This document shows, in pieces, positions 29,463-38,050 of a stretch of DNA of 64,000 nucleotides. The notes below the pieces were generated by a model that saw only the letters and a list, made by a program, of their open reading frames with translations, made no database searches and was not told where the DNA came from. Positions within the stretch are counted from its first letter, which is position 1. The number at the start of each line of letters is the position of its first letter. The position numbers were made by a program, and so were the translations under genes. Source of the DNA: Kosakonia sacchari SP1 (GTDB taxonomy: Bacteria > Pseudomonadota > Gammaproteobacteria > Enterobacterales > Enterobacteriaceae); the NCBI RefSeq assembly GCF_000300455.3, contig NZ_CP007215.2, positions 1,984,001 to 2,048,000 of the forward strand, given 5' to 3'.

Positions 29463-29479
29463 AACTGGTACGCTGAGTT
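29463..29479 (+). promoter_or_regulatory. FadR operator of fadD
   Basis: AACTGGTACGCTGAGTT matches the FadR pattern (A.CTGGT...GA..AGTT) and the position of the main FadR site of E. coli fadD. FadR bound here represses fadD until acyl-CoA is present. The stretch after it (AATATTATGTTAACG) is also conserved with E. coli. Confidence 0.8.
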
Positions 29480-29551
29480 AATATTATGTTAACGACTTGT
29501 TTATTAACTGGGGTTGTGATGACCAAGAATACTCATTTTAGAGGTGATGCA

Positions 29552-31237
29552 TTGAAGAAGGTTTGGCTAAACCGGTATCCCGCCGATGTTCCGGCGGAGA
29601 TCAATCCTGACCGTTATCAATCCCTGGTTGAATTATTTGAACACTCCACGGCGCGTTATGCCGATCAGCCTGCGTTTATCAACATGGGCGAGGTAATGAC
29701 GTTCCGTAAACTTGAAGAGCGCAGCCGGGCGTTTGCGGCTTACTTACAGCAGGGGCTGGGGCTGCAAAAAGGCGATCGCGTTGCGCTGATGATGCCGAAC
29801 CTGTTGCAATACCCGGTGGCGCTGTTTGGTATCTTGCGCGCCGGGATGATCGTGGTGAACGTCAACCCGCTTTATACGCCGCGTGAACTGGAACACCAGC
29901 TTAATGACAGCGGGGCTGCCGCAATTGTTATTGTGTCGAATTTCGCCCATACGCTGGAAAAGATCGTTGATAAAACGCAGGTGCGGCATGTCATTTTAAC
30001 GCGCATGGGCGACCAGCTTTCCCCGGCGAAAGGGACGCTGGTGAACTTCGTTGTGAAATACGTAAAACGGCTGGTGCCTAAGTATCATCTGCCGGATGCG
30101 ATCTCCTTTCGCCGGGCGCTGCAAACCGGCTATCGCATGCAGTACATCAAACCGGAAGTGGTCGCCGACGATCTCGCCTTCCTGCAATACACCGGTGGCA
30201 CAACTGGCGTTGCAAAAGGGGCCATGCTGACGCACCGGAATATGCTGGCAAACCTTGAACAGGTGAACGCGACTTACGGGCCGCTACTGCATCGCGGGAA
30301 AGAGCTGGTGGTGACCGCGTTGCCGCTGTACCACATTTTCGCCCTGACCATGAACTGCCTGCTGTTTATTGAGCTCGGCGGGCAAAACTTGTTGATCACC
30401 AACCCGCGCGATATTCCGGGGCTGGTGAAAGAGCTTGGTAAATATCCGTTTACGGCCATGACCGGCGTGAACACGCTGTTCAACGCGTTGCTGAATAATG
30501 AAGATTTCCGCAAACTTGACTTCTCCTCGCTGCACCTTTCCGCAGGCGGCGGGATGCCTGTTCAGCAGGCGGTTGCCGAAAGGTGGGTGAAATTAACCGG
30601 GCAGTATCTGCTGGAAGGTTACGGTCTGACCGAATGTGCGCCGCTGGTCAGTGTGAATCCGCACGATATTGACTACCACAGCGGCAGCATCGGCCTGCCG
30701 GTTCCCTCAACGGAAGCCAAACTGGTCGATGACGACAACAATGAAGTCTCGCCGGGCGAACCGGGCGAGTTGTGCGTGAAAGGGCCGCAGGTTATGCTGG
30801 GATACTGGCAGCGCCCGGACGCCACGGATGAGATCCTGCGCGACGGCTGGCTGCATACTGGCGATATTGCGGTAATGGATGACGAAGGCTTCCTGCGCAT
30901 CGTCGATCGCAAAAAAGATATGATTCTGGTTTCCGGCTTTAATGTCTATCCGAATGAAATCGAAGATGTGGTGATGCAACATGCCGGCGTGCAGGAAGTG
31001 GCGGCTGTTGGCGTACCGTCAGAAAACAGCGGCGAAGCGGTGAAGATTTTCGTGGTGAAAAAGGACGCCTCGCTGAGCGAAGAGGCGCTGATCGCTTTCT
31101 GTCGCCGTCAACTGACCGGATATAAAGTGCCGAAGCTGGTTGAATTTCGCAATGAACTGCCAAAATCGAACGTTGGCAAGATTTTAAGGCGAGAATTGCG
31201 TGACGAAGCGCGTGGCAAAGTGGACAATAACGCCTGA
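29552..31237 (+). CDS. fadD: Long-chain fatty acid CoA ligase FadD
   Basis: 561 residues from a TTG start at 29552, preceded by AGAGGTGATGCA, as in E. coli. An in-frame ATG at 29486 would add 22 residues but lies next to the operator and is unlikely. The ATP/AMP motif [18 protein letters not shown] is near residue 213, and the fatty-acid motif covers [19 protein letters not shown] and [17 protein letters not shown] near 430-460. FadD activates fatty acids as they enter the cell for beta-oxidation and lipid synthesis. Regulated by FadR, whose gene is also in this window. Confidence 0.98.
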   Translation: MKKVWLNRYPADVPAEINPDRYQSLVELFEHSTARYADQPAFINMGEVMTFRKLEERSRAFAAYLQQGLGLQKGDRVALMMPNLLQYPVALFGILRAGMIVVNVNPLYTPRELEHQLNDSGAAAIVIVSNFAHTLEKIVDKTQVRHVILTRMGDQLSPAKGTLVNFVVKYVKRLVPKYHLPDAISFRRALQTGYRMQYIKPEVVADDLAFLQYTGGTTGVAKGAMLTHRNMLANLEQVNATYGPLLHRGKELVVTALPLYHIFALTMNCLLFIELGGQNLLITNPRDIPGLVKELGKYPFTAMTGVNTLFNALLNNEDFRKLDFSSLHLSAGGGMPVQQAVAERWVKLTGQYLLEGYGLTECAPLVSVNPHDIDYHSGSIGLPVPSTEAKLVDDDNNEVSPGEPGELCVKGPQVMLGYWQRPDATDEILRDGWLHTGDIAVMDDEGFLRIVDRKKDMILVSGFNVYPNEIEDVVMQHAGVQEVAAVGVPSENSGEAVKIFVVKKDASLSEEALIAFCRRQLTGYKVPKLVEFRNELPKSNVGKILRRELRDEARGKVDNNA

Positions 31238-31255
31238 GCTATGCGTGAGTCCCCC

Positions 31256-31284
31256 CTAACGCCGGTTAAGCCGGCGTTTTTTAT
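31256..31284 (+). terminator. Rho-independent terminator of fadD
   Basis: Stem AACGCCGG / CCGGCGTT with a TTAAG centre, followed by T residues, in the 71-base gap between fadD and rnd. Confidence 0.85.
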
Positions 31285-31308
31285 GGGCGCAACTAAAGAG
31301 AAGATGAC

Positions 31309-32436
31309 GTGAATTACCAGATGATAACGACGAACGATGCGCTGGCAGCGTTATGTGAAGCTGCCCGTGCATTTCCAGCGATTGCCCTGGACACCGAATT
31401 TGTCCGCACCCGCACCTATTATCCGCAACTGGGGTTGATCCAGCTGTATGACGGTGAACATGTGGCGCTGATTGATCCGCTGGCCATCACCGACTGGACG
31501 CCGTTTCGCGATTTGCTCATCAACACCGCCGTGACCAAATATTTGCATGCGGGAAGTGAAGATCTGGAAGTGTTCCTTAATGCGTTTGGCGTACAGCCAC
31601 AGCCGATGATTGACACGCAGATCCTCGCCGCGTTCTGCGGCCGCCCGCTGTCGTGGGGTTTTGCTGCGATGGTGGAAGAGTTTACCGGGCTGGTGATTGA
31701 TAAGAGCGAATCCCGCACTGACTGGCTGGCGCGTCCGCTGACCGAGCGCCAGTGCGATTACGCCGCCGCCGATGTGTGGTATCTGCTGCCTATCGCCGGA
31801 AAATTGCTGGCGGAAACCGATCTGGCAGGAAGGCTGGATGCCGCGCTGGATGAGTGTCGCCTGATGATGCAACGCCGGCAGGAAGTGTTAGCCCCGGAAG
31901 AGGCGTGGCGCGAAATTACCAACGCGTGGCAATTGCGTACGCGTCAGCTGGCCTGCCTGCGTTTGCTTGCCGACTGGCGCCTGCGCAAAGCGCGTGAGCG
32001 CGATTTAGCCGTCAACTTTGTGGTGCGTGAAGAGAATCTGTGGGCAGTGGCGCGTTACATGCCTGGCAGCATGGGCGAACTGGACAGTATTGGTCTTTCC
32101 GGGAGCGAAATCCGCTTCCATGGCAAAACGCTGCTGGCGCTGGTTGCGCAGGCGCAGGCCTTGCCGGAAGAGGCTCTGCCAGAGCCGCTGCTTAACCTGA
32201 TGGATATGCCGGGTTATCGTAAAGCGTTTAAAGCTATCAAAGCGCTGGTGCAGACCATCAGCGAAAGCCAGAACATTAGCGCTGAGCTGCTGGCATCACG
32301 GCGGCAGATTAATCAACTACTCAACTGGCACTGGAAATTGAAACCGCAAAATTCGTCACCGGAATTAATTAGCGGCTGGCGCGGGGAATTGATGGCCGAT
32401 CAGCTGAAAATATTACTTGCGGAATACCCGCGTTAA
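31309..32436 (+). CDS. rnd: Ribonuclease D
   Basis: 375 residues from a GTG at 31309. DEDD 3'-5' exonuclease residues lie in ALDTEFVRTRTYY (D28, E30), HAGSEDLEVF and CDYAAADVWYLLP; an HRDC domain follows (about 215-290), then a second HRDC-like domain. It trims the 3' ends of tRNA precursors and other small RNAs. The start is non-ATG in E. coli also (TTG), which keeps expression low. It is convergent with minE and shares its terminator. Confidence 0.97.
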   Translation: MNYQMITTNDALAALCEAARAFPAIALDTEFVRTRTYYPQLGLIQLYDGEHVALIDPLAITDWTPFRDLLINTAVTKYLHAGSEDLEVFLNAFGVQPQPMIDTQILAAFCGRPLSWGFAAMVEEFTGLVIDKSESRTDWLARPLTERQCDYAAADVWYLLPIAGKLLAETDLAGRLDAALDECRLMMQRRQEVLAPEEAWREITNAWQLRTRQLACLRLLADWRLRKARERDLAVNFVVREENLWAVARYMPGSMGELDSIGLSGSEIRFHGKTLLALVAQAQALPEEALPEPLLNLMDMPGYRKAFKAIKALVQTISESQNISAELLASRRQINQLLNWHWKLKPQNSSPELISGWRGELMADQLKILLAEYPR

Positions 32437-32471
32437 ATACTGTAAATAAATACAGCTTATTTGCGGAAATA

Positions 32472-32508
32472 AAATAAAAAAGGCAGAAAATATTCTGCCT
32501 TTTTTTAT
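32472..32508. terminator. Bidirectional terminator between rnd and minE
   Basis: AAAAAAGGCAGAA / TTCTGCCTTTTTT with an AATA loop: A and T runs on both sides let it work in both directions, ending rnd from the left and minCDE from the right. Confidence 0.9.
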
Positions 32509-32526
32509 CCCTGCATGGGAGGGAAT

Positions 32527-32793
32527 CTATTTTGTCTCTTCGGTTTCCGGTAGGGTGACGTTGAGTTCCAGAATGGAAATATCATCCCCTTTTTGCTCCA
32601 GTTGCACCGACACCATTTCCGGATCGATTTGCACATATTTGCAGATCACTTCCAGAATGTCCCGCTTCAGTTGCGGTAAATAATGCGGTTCAGCATCGCT
32701 GCGGCGGCGTTCTGCAACAATAATCTGCAGACGCTCTTTCGCAATGCTAGCGGTGTTCTTTTTTCTGGAGAGAAAAAAGTCGAGTAATGCCAT
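32527..32793 (-). CDS. minE: Cell division topological specificity factor MinE
   Basis: 88 residues. The N-terminal membrane-targeting sequence ([12 protein letters not shown]) is followed by the MinD-contacting segment ([16 protein letters not shown]) and the dimer domain ([19 protein letters not shown]). MinE stimulates the ATPase of MinD and drives its pole-to-pole oscillation. It starts 3 bases after minD. Confidence 0.98.
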   Translation of the reverse strand: MALLDFFLSRKKNTASIAKERLQIIVAERRRSDAEPHYLPQLKRDILEVICKYVQIDPEMVSVQLEQKGDDISILELNVTLPETEETK

Positions 32794-32796
32794 AAC

Positions 32797-33609
32797 TTAT
32801 CCTCCGAACAGGCGTTTGAGGAAACCTTTCTTCTCTTCTTCAATGAAGCGGAAAGGGCGATCTTCTCCCAGCAGACGCTCCACGGCATCGGCATAAGCTT
32901 TGCCGGCGTCAGCATTGGTATCCAAAATAACCGGCTCACCCTGGTTTGACGCACGTAACACCGATTGATCTTCCGGAATCACGCCAATCAGTTTGATACG
33001 CAGGATTTCCAGCACATCTTCCATGCTGAGCATGTCTCCACGGTTTACGCGGCCCGGGTTATAACGGGTGAGCAGCAGATGCTCTTTAATCGGCTCTTCG
33101 CCATTTTCCGCGCGGCGAGATTTCGACGCCAGAATACCGAGAATTCGGTCAGAGTCGCGCACGGAAGAGACTTCCGGGTTGGTGGTAATAATCGCTTCAT
33201 CAGCGAAGTAGAGCGCCATCAATGCGCCTGTCTCGATGCCTGCCGGGGAGTCGCAGACGATAAAATCGAAGTCCATTTTCTTGAGGTCTTCCAGCACCTT
33301 ATCGACGCCTTCGCGGGTCAGCGCGTCTTTATCACGCGTTTGCGATGCCGGGAGAATGTAGAGATTCTCAGTGCGTTTATCTTTGATTAACGCCTGGTTG
33401 AGTGTGGCATCGCCCTGAATAACGTTAACGAAATCATAAACCACGCGGCGCTCGCAGCCCATAATCAGGTCGAGATTACGCAGGCCGATATCGAAATCGA
33501 TAACGACGGTCTTTTTGCCCTTCTGGGCTAAACCAGTAGCGATGGCCGCGCTGGAGGTGGTCTTGCCAACGCCCCCTTTACCCGAAGTAACAACAATAAT
33601 GCGTGCCAT
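32797..33609 (-). CDS. minD: Septum site-determining ATPase MinD
   Basis: 270 residues. The deviant Walker A KGGVGKTTS has the signature lysines K11 and K16; the C-terminal amphipathic helix (EEKKGFLKRLFGG) binds the membrane when ATP is bound. MinD recruits MinC to block polar FtsZ rings. It lies 22 bases downstream of minC and directly before minE. Confidence 0.98.
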   Translation of the reverse strand: MARIIVVTSGKGGVGKTTSSAAIATGLAQKGKKTVVIDFDIGLRNLDLIMGCERRVVYDFVNVIQGDATLNQALIKDKRTENLYILPASQTRDKDALTREGVDKVLEDLKKMDFDFIVCDSPAGIETGALMALYFADEAIITTNPEVSSVRDSDRILGILASKSRRAENGEEPIKEHLLLTRYNPGRVNRGDMLSMEDVLEILRIKLIGVIPEDQSVLRASNQGEPVILDTNADAGKAYADAVERLLGEDRPFRFIEEEKKGFLKRLFGG

Positions 33610-33631
33610 AGGAGTTCCTTGTTAAAAGGGC

Positions 33632-34324
33632 TTAATTTAAGGGTTGAATTGTCAAAGCGTCGTTGGCCAACTGCAAACGCGCCGCTTTGCCATAAAATTC
33701 GGCCGGGATTTGATCGCTCAGCCAGTATTCCCCCGCAATGGAGACCAGCTCCGGCGTGAGATGAGAACAGAATATTTGGGCGTCTTTATCGCCACTGGCA
33801 CCAGCCAGCGCCCGACCACGCATCATGCCATAGACATGAATGTTGCCATCGGCGATAAGCTCCGCGCCTGCGCTAACATGGCTGGTGACAATCAAATCAC
33901 AATTTGGCGCATAAATGCGCTGGCCGGAACGCACCGGCGCGTCAATTAAGCGTGTTTTTGTGACCGGCGCCGCAACCGGCGTCGGTTCAGGCGCGCGCTC
34001 TTTACGCGGTGCTTTCTCTTTCCCTTCCGTCAGTAACGGAAGACCCGCGCGTTCAACTTCAGCCTTCAGTTCTGGATCTTTGCAACCGCTGATGCCAACC
34101 ACATGTAAATCTGTTGTGGTGATAGCCTGCAACAGCGCGGGCCAGTTAACAGCGCCTTCCAGCGCGGAAACATTGACAACGATAGGAGCGTGCAGCAAAA
34201 AAGCGGGAGCCTGAGCGATTTTGTCTTCTAACGCCTGACGAATAACCTCGGGTTTTGCATCATGCAAATGAACCACTGATAAGGTAAAACTACTGCCTTT
34301 TAGCTCGATGGGCGTATTTGACAT
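33632..34324 (-). CDS. minC: Septum inhibitor MinC
   Basis: 230 residues from the ATG at 34324 ([13 protein letters not shown]), preceded by AAGGTCAGG. An in-frame extension reaching 34570 overlaps ycgL and is rejected. The N-terminal domain (1-105) blocks FtsZ polymers. A linker rich in Lys, Pro and Ala ([15 protein letters not shown]) joins it to the beta-helical C-terminal domain ([25 protein letters not shown]-type, seen as [16 protein letters not shown]), which dimerises and binds MinD. Confidence 0.97.
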   Translation of the reverse strand: MSNTPIELKGSSFTLSVVHLHDAKPEVIRQALEDKIAQAPAFLLHAPIVVNVSALEGAVNWPALLQAITTTDLHVVGISGCKDPELKAEVERAGLPLLTEGKEKAPRKERAPEPTPVAAPVTKTRLIDAPVRSGQRIYAPNCDLIVTSHVSAGAELIADGNIHVYGMMRGRALAGASGDKDAQIFCSHLTPELVSIAGEYWLSDQIPAEFYGKAARLQLANDALTIQPLN

Positions 34325-34446
34325 CCTGACCTTACTCATTTTGCTATTATCACCCGCATCTTGAGTGATATTACGAAGACTATCAGGCATGTTATAGTCA
34401 CTATTATTTTCAGGCAAGTAACCTCCCGATAATTCCGAGTAAAAGT

Positions 34447-34722
34447 ATGTTTTGTGTGATCTACCGAAGTGCCCGACGCGATCAGACTTATCTGTACGTC
34501 GAAAAAAGAGACGATTTTTCCCGCGTGCCGGAAGCATTAATGCAAAGTTTCGGTCAGCCAGAGCTTGCAATGATTTTGCCGCTTGATGGACGTAAAAAAT
34601 TAGTCGGTGCAGATTTAGAAAAAGTAAAAGAGGCGTTAATTTCGCAGGGCTATTATTTGCAACTTCCTCCGCCGCAAGAAAATTTATTGAAGCAGCATCT
34701 CGCCGACCAGGGTAAAGAATAA
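34447..34722 (+). CDS. ycgL: YcgL domain protein
   Basis: 91 residues from the ATG at 34447 ([20 protein letters not shown]). The whole protein is the single YcgL domain, a small alpha/beta fold of unknown function found beside min genes or rnd in gammaproteobacteria. E. coli annotation adds a short N-terminal extension that is not needed here. It is divergent from minC. Confidence 0.93.
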   Translation: MFCVIYRSARRDQTYLYVEKRDDFSRVPEALMQSFGQPELAMILPLDGRKKLVGADLEKVKEALISQGYYLQLPPPQENLLKQHLADQGKE

Positions 34723-34736
34723 TCCTGCGGCAATAA

Positions 34737-34761
34737 CGGCGGAACGCTCCGCCTTTTCTTA
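34737..34761 (+). terminator. Rho-independent terminator of ycgL
   Basis: Stem GGCGGA / TCCGCC around ACGC, then TTTTCTT, 15 bases after the ycgL stop. Confidence 0.75.
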
Positions 34762-34868
34762 TTTATGGCTTTTGTATCGCCGTAACATATTGGCATTTGA
34801 CAAACCGCCGGGTGGCGCGGATAGTCATTTTTCGCTCATGTTCAATGTGTTACCGGAGGTCGTACACC

Positions 34869-35528
34869 ATGTATCAACATCATAACTGGCAGGGCGCTCT
34901 GCTGGATTTCCCGGTGAGTAAAGTGGTTTGCGTTGGCAGCAACTATGCGAAACATATTAAAGAGATGGGGAGCGCTACCCCGGAAGAGCCGGTACTGTTT
35001 ATCAAACCCGAAACTGCGCTGTGCGATATTCGCCAGCCGCTGGCGCTGCCGCAGGATTTTGGTTCGGTTCACCATGAAATTGAACTGGCGGTGCTGATTG
35101 ACGCAACGCTGCGTCAGGCGACGGAAGAGCATGTGAAAAAAGCCATTGCCGGCTATGGTGTCGCGCTCGATCTGACGCTGCGCGATCTGCAAGGCAAAAT
35201 GAAAAAAGCCGGGCAGCCATGGGAAAAAGCGAAAGGATTTGATAATTCCTGTCCGATCTCGGGGTTTATCCCGGCAGCGGAATTCCAGAGCGATCCGCAA
35301 AACACCACGCTTGGGCTGAAAATCAACGGTGAAATGCGCCAGCAGGGCACCACGGCGGATATGATCCATAAAATTATTCCGCTGATTGCTTATATGAGCC
35401 GCTTCTTCACCTTAAAAGCTGGCGATGTCATTCTGACCGGCACGCCAGAAGGGGTAGGGCCGTTGAACAGTGGTGATGAGCTGGAAGTCAGTTTTGACGG
35501 GCTTTCATTAACGACCCGCGTACTTTAA
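34869..35528 (+). CDS. ycgM: Fumarylacetoacetate hydrolase-family protein YcgM
   Basis: 219 residues from the ATG at 34869, preceded by CCGGAGGTCG; upstream in-frame codons lack a ribosome site. FAH-fold markers: VGSNYAKHIKEMG, the metal-binding HHEIELAVLI (Glu/Glu/Asp set), and GDVILTGTPEGVGPL near the end. Related proteins hydrolyse or decarboxylate acylpyruvates and oxaloacetate; the E. coli protein has no settled role. A GC-rich hairpin without a T run follows at 35533-35556. Confidence 0.94.
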   Translation: MYQHHNWQGALLDFPVSKVVCVGSNYAKHIKEMGSATPEEPVLFIKPETALCDIRQPLALPQDFGSVHHEIELAVLIDATLRQATEEHVKKAIAGYGVALDLTLRDLQGKMKKAGQPWEKAKGFDNSCPISGFIPAAEFQSDPQNTTLGLKINGEMRQQGTTADMIHKIIPLIAYMSRFFTLKAGDVILTGTPEGVGPLNSGDELEVSFDGLSLTTRVL

Positions 35529-35620
35529 AGCAATTTGCCGCCTTTCCTGGCGGCAAAACTTGCATCCGCATGCCAGACTGGTTATAAGGTGCACCCTGGA
35601 TTTCAACGGCGGATTTCATC

Positions 35621-36067
35621 ATGAGCGACACTCCTTTCTGGCAAAGCAAAACCCTCGACCAAATGACGGACGCGGAGTGGGAGTCGCTGTGTGACGGCTG
35701 TGGACAGTGCTGCCTGCATAAGTTGATGGATGAAGACACTGATGAAATCTATTTCACCAACGTCGCCTGTCGTCAGTTAAACATTAAAACCTGCCAGTGC
35801 CGCAACTATGAACGCCGCTTCGAGTATGAGCCGGACTGCATCAAGCTGACACGTGAAAATCTCCCCACTTTCGAATGGCTGCCGCCAAGCTGTGCTTATC
35901 GCCTGCTGGCGGAAGGAAAGGCGTTGCCGCTGTGGCACCCGCTACGCACAGGCTCAAAAGCCGCCATGCACGCGGAGCGTATTTCGGTGCGCCACATTGC
36001 GGTGAAAGAATCAGAAGTTCGCGACTGGCAGGAGCATATTCTTAATAAGCCGGAGTGGGCTGACTAA
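35621..36067 (+). CDS. ycgN: UPF0260 cysteine-cluster protein YcgN
   Basis: 148 residues. Conserved cysteines occur as [11 protein letters not shown] near residue 25 and [18 protein letters not shown] near 50-60, the pattern of a zinc or iron-sulfur site in the YkgJ/UPF0260 family. Start ATG at 35621 ([16 protein letters not shown]). Function unknown. Its last 26 bases overlap the 3' end of the membrane protein gene on the other strand. Confidence 0.94.
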   Translation: MSDTPFWQSKTLDQMTDAEWESLCDGCGQCCLHKLMDEDTDEIYFTNVACRQLNIKTCQCRNYERRFEYEPDCIKLTRENLPTFEWLPPSCAYRLLAEGKALPLWHPLRTGSKAAMHAERISVRHIAVKESEVRDWQEHILNKPEWAD

Positions 36068-36341
36068 CAAAAACGTCATAAATAACCGAGACAATCAGTA
36101 ACCAGCAGGGCAGGGAAAAGTGAAGAACAGCTTTCTTGTCGCGGGGGCGCTTTAGGGGCAGCAAGATGACGAAAGTGCTGAGCAGACAGGCGAGCAACAG
36201 CCCGGTAAGAAGCGCACTTGCGGCAGCAATATGCAGGGCCATGTAGAGAATAAAAGCAGAGACAAAGGCGAACAGCCTAATCTTCTGCGTAAAAAAGACC
36301 GTCCCTGATGCGAAGTAAACGAGTGCAATAACGCCAGCCAT
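36042..36341 (-). CDS. Unrecognised small integral membrane protein
   Basis: 99 residues, mostly hydrophobic, with about four predicted membrane segments (about 2-18, 22-40, 42-62 and 75-92). AAAGGGACGATTCGG precedes the ATG at 36341, a fair ribosome site. The gene lies downstream of dsbB but after its terminator, and its 3' end overlaps that of ycgN. I do not recognise a family and E. coli K-12 carries other genes in this interval. Composition (hydrophobic frame, good start) makes it more likely real than not. Confidence 0.55.
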   Translation of the reverse strand: MAGVIALVYFASGTVFFTQKIRLFAFVSAFILYMALHIAAASALLTGLLLACLLSTFVILLPLKRPRDKKAVLHFSLPCWLLIVSVIYDVFVSQPTPAY

Positions 36342-36399
36342 CCGAATCGTCCCTTTCCCTGCCGGTATTCAACTTTACGAATGTTGCCTTTACCCGGAT

Positions 36400-36432
36400 T
36401 CAGCCAAAAAAAACGCTCCCGAAGGAGCGCTC
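36400..36432 (-). terminator. Rho-independent terminator of dsbB
   Basis: On the minus strand, stem AGCGCTCC / GGAGCGTT with a TTCG tetraloop and eight T residues, directly after the dsbB stop codon. Confidence 0.92.
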
Positions 36433-36434
36433 TG

Positions 36435-36965
36435 TTAGCGACCAAACAGGTCGCGTTTTTTCGGTTTGAACGGCTGGGCAATCAGCACCAGCAGCGCAAC
36501 AACCAGATACGCGACAAAAATACCCAGTAACCATTGCGGCATTTCCAGCGTCAGGAATGACCACTGGCGCTCGGCACAGTCGCCAGAAGCAACAAACACC
36601 TGCGGCAGCCACTTATCCAGCGGCAGCCAGCTGGGAAAACGAGCGGCAAAATCGCAGGTCATAAACGGCGAAGGATGTAACTGGATCATGGTATGTTCCC
36701 AGGCCAGCTGGATGCCGCGCCACGCGCTGTAGATCCAGATAGCCAGAGCGACATAACGTAATGGTGTTTTCGGCGCAATGGCCCCGACAATACCCGCGCC
36801 CATTACGCCAAAAAGCGCACTACGTTCATAAATACACAGGACGCAAGGTTTAAGCAGCATGACATGCTGGAACCACAATGCGACCATTTCCAGCGCAAAC
36901 GCTGTTAGCGCCATCAAAATCCAGGCGCCGCGCCCATGTGAACACCCGTTTAAATATCGCAACAT
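36435..36965 (-). CDS. dsbB: Disulfide bond oxidoreductase DsbB
   Basis: 176 residues from the ATG at 36965; an ATG two codons earlier touches the ribosome site AGGGAA and is less likely. Four membrane spans. The redox cysteines C41-x-x-C44 ([10 protein letters not shown]) and the second periplasmic pair ([16 protein letters not shown]) are all present. DsbB reoxidises DsbA and passes electrons to quinones. In E. coli the neighbouring gene is nhaB, which is missing here. Confidence 0.97.
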   Translation of the reverse strand: MLRYLNGCSHGRGAWILMALTAFALEMVALWFQHVMLLKPCVLCIYERSALFGVMGAGIVGAIAPKTPLRYVALAIWIYSAWRGIQLAWEHTMIQLHPSPFMTCDFAARFPSWLPLDKWLPQVFVASGDCAERQWSFLTLEMPQWLLGIFVAYLVVALLVLIAQPFKPKKRDLFGR

Positions 36966-37297
36966 AATCATTTCCCTGGGAGATGCGTAGACAACGCAGT
37001 GTAAACGAAATCATTGCGCAGGCCACTAGCGGGCAAAAAAATAATGCGTAATCGAATGTTTATCATGCGGAAAGTCAAACCCGGCAACAAAATGCTGCTA
37101 TTTCCACAACAAAATATCCTGCGCGCTGCGGCGCAAAAATTTCAGATGAAAGCCCTGCTGCTTTTACGGATAAGCGTTGTTAAATCACCAAAATGGATCC
37201 TCGATCCCCTTTTTTCTTCATGAGGTACGCTACCTGCACCGGGTGCGGTCTGGTATGATGAGTGTCCTTTGCTTAGCTGTGTAATGGAAATCTCTCT
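36966..37297. other. 332-base gap between dsbB and fadR, nhaB absent
   Basis: Only a 69-codon frame without a ribosome site is present (37014-37223), with no recognisable product. The right end holds the fadR promoter with a FadR-like site. In E. coli K-12 the large nhaB gene lies at this point. Confidence 0.6.
37249..37264 (+). promoter_or_regulatory. FadR-box-like sequence in the fadR promoter
   Basis: TCTGGTATGATGAGTG lies 33 bases before the fadR start and is nearly the same as the known FadR site of E. coli fadD (GCTGGTATGATGAGTT). TATGAT within it also fits a -10 element, so the likeness could come from the promoter. FadR autoregulation would follow if the protein binds. Confidence 0.45.
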
Positions 37298-38017
37298 ATG
37301 GTCATTAAGGCGCAGAGCCCGGCGGGTTTCGCGGAAGAGTACATCATTGAAAGTATCTGGAATAGTCGCTTCCCTCCGGGGTCGATTCTTCCGGCTGAAC
37401 GCGAACTCTCTGAACTGATTGGCGTCACTCGTACCACATTGCGTGAAGTTTTACAGCGCCTCGCCCGTGATGGCTGGCTGACAATTCAGCACGGCAAACC
37501 GACAAAAGTGAACAACTTCTGGGAAACCTCCGGGCTGAATATTCTGGAAACGCTGGCGCGTCTGGATCACGAGAGTGTTCCGCAACTGATTGATAACCTG
37601 CTTTCGGTGCGTACCAACATTTCCACGATTTTTATTCGCACTGCGTTTCGTCAGCATCCGGAAGACGCGCTGAAAGTACTGGCCAGCGCGCGTGAAGTTG
37701 AAGATCATGCCGATGCCTTCGCTGACCTGGATTACAACATTTTCCGCGGTCTGGCCTTTGCATCCGGTAACCCAATTTATGGTTTGATCCTTAATGGTAT
37801 GAAAGGGTTATATACACGAATTGGTCGCCACTATTTCTCAAGCCCGGAAGCCCGCAGCCTGGCGCTTGGCTTCTACCACCAGCTGGCGCAGGTGTGTGAA
37901 GAGGCGCAGCATGACAAAGTCTACGAAGTCGTGCGCCGCTATGGTCATGATAGTGGTGAGATCTGGCATCGGATGCAGAAAACAATGCCGGGCGATTTAG
38001 CCTTACAAAGCCGATAA
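37298..38017 (+). CDS. fadR: Fatty acid metabolism regulator FadR
   Basis: 239 residues. An N-terminal GntR-type winged helix ([31 protein letters not shown] region, near 30-65) reads the operator; the all-helical C-terminal domain binds long-chain acyl-CoA. It represses fad genes and activates fabA and fabB. Start ATG at 37298. A terminator shared with ycgB follows the stop. Confidence 0.98.
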   Translation: MVIKAQSPAGFAEEYIIESIWNSRFPPGSILPAERELSELIGVTRTTLREVLQRLARDGWLTIQHGKPTKVNNFWETSGLNILETLARLDHESVPQLIDNLLSVRTNISTIFIRTAFRQHPEDALKVLASAREVEDHADAFADLDYNIFRGLAFASGNPIYGLILNGMKGLYTRIGRHYFSSPEARSLALGFYHQLAQVCEEAQHDKVYEVVRRYGHDSGEIWHRMQKTMPGDLALQSR

Positions 38018-38021
38018 GCAA

Positions 38022-38049
38022 AGAAAACCCCTCTGTCGAGGGGTTTTTC
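38022..38049. terminator. Terminator between fadR and ycgB
   Basis: Stem AAAACCCCTC / GAGGGGTTTT with a TGTC loop. The A and T runs allow use from either side, and the ycgB stop lies 4 bases to the right. Confidence 0.88.
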
Positions 38050-38050
38050 A

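Noticed and set aside
34325-34570. N-terminal extension of MinC
   Set aside because: Would overlap the divergent ycgL and its start; the ATG at 34324 has a ribosome site and matches the family length.
35533-35556. TTTGCCGCC/GGCGGCAAA hairpin after ycgM
   Set aside because: No T run follows on either strand, so I did not call it a terminator.
37014-37223. 69-codon frame in the dsbB-fadR gap
   Set aside because: No ribosome site and no recognisable product; the sequence does not resemble any part of NhaB.
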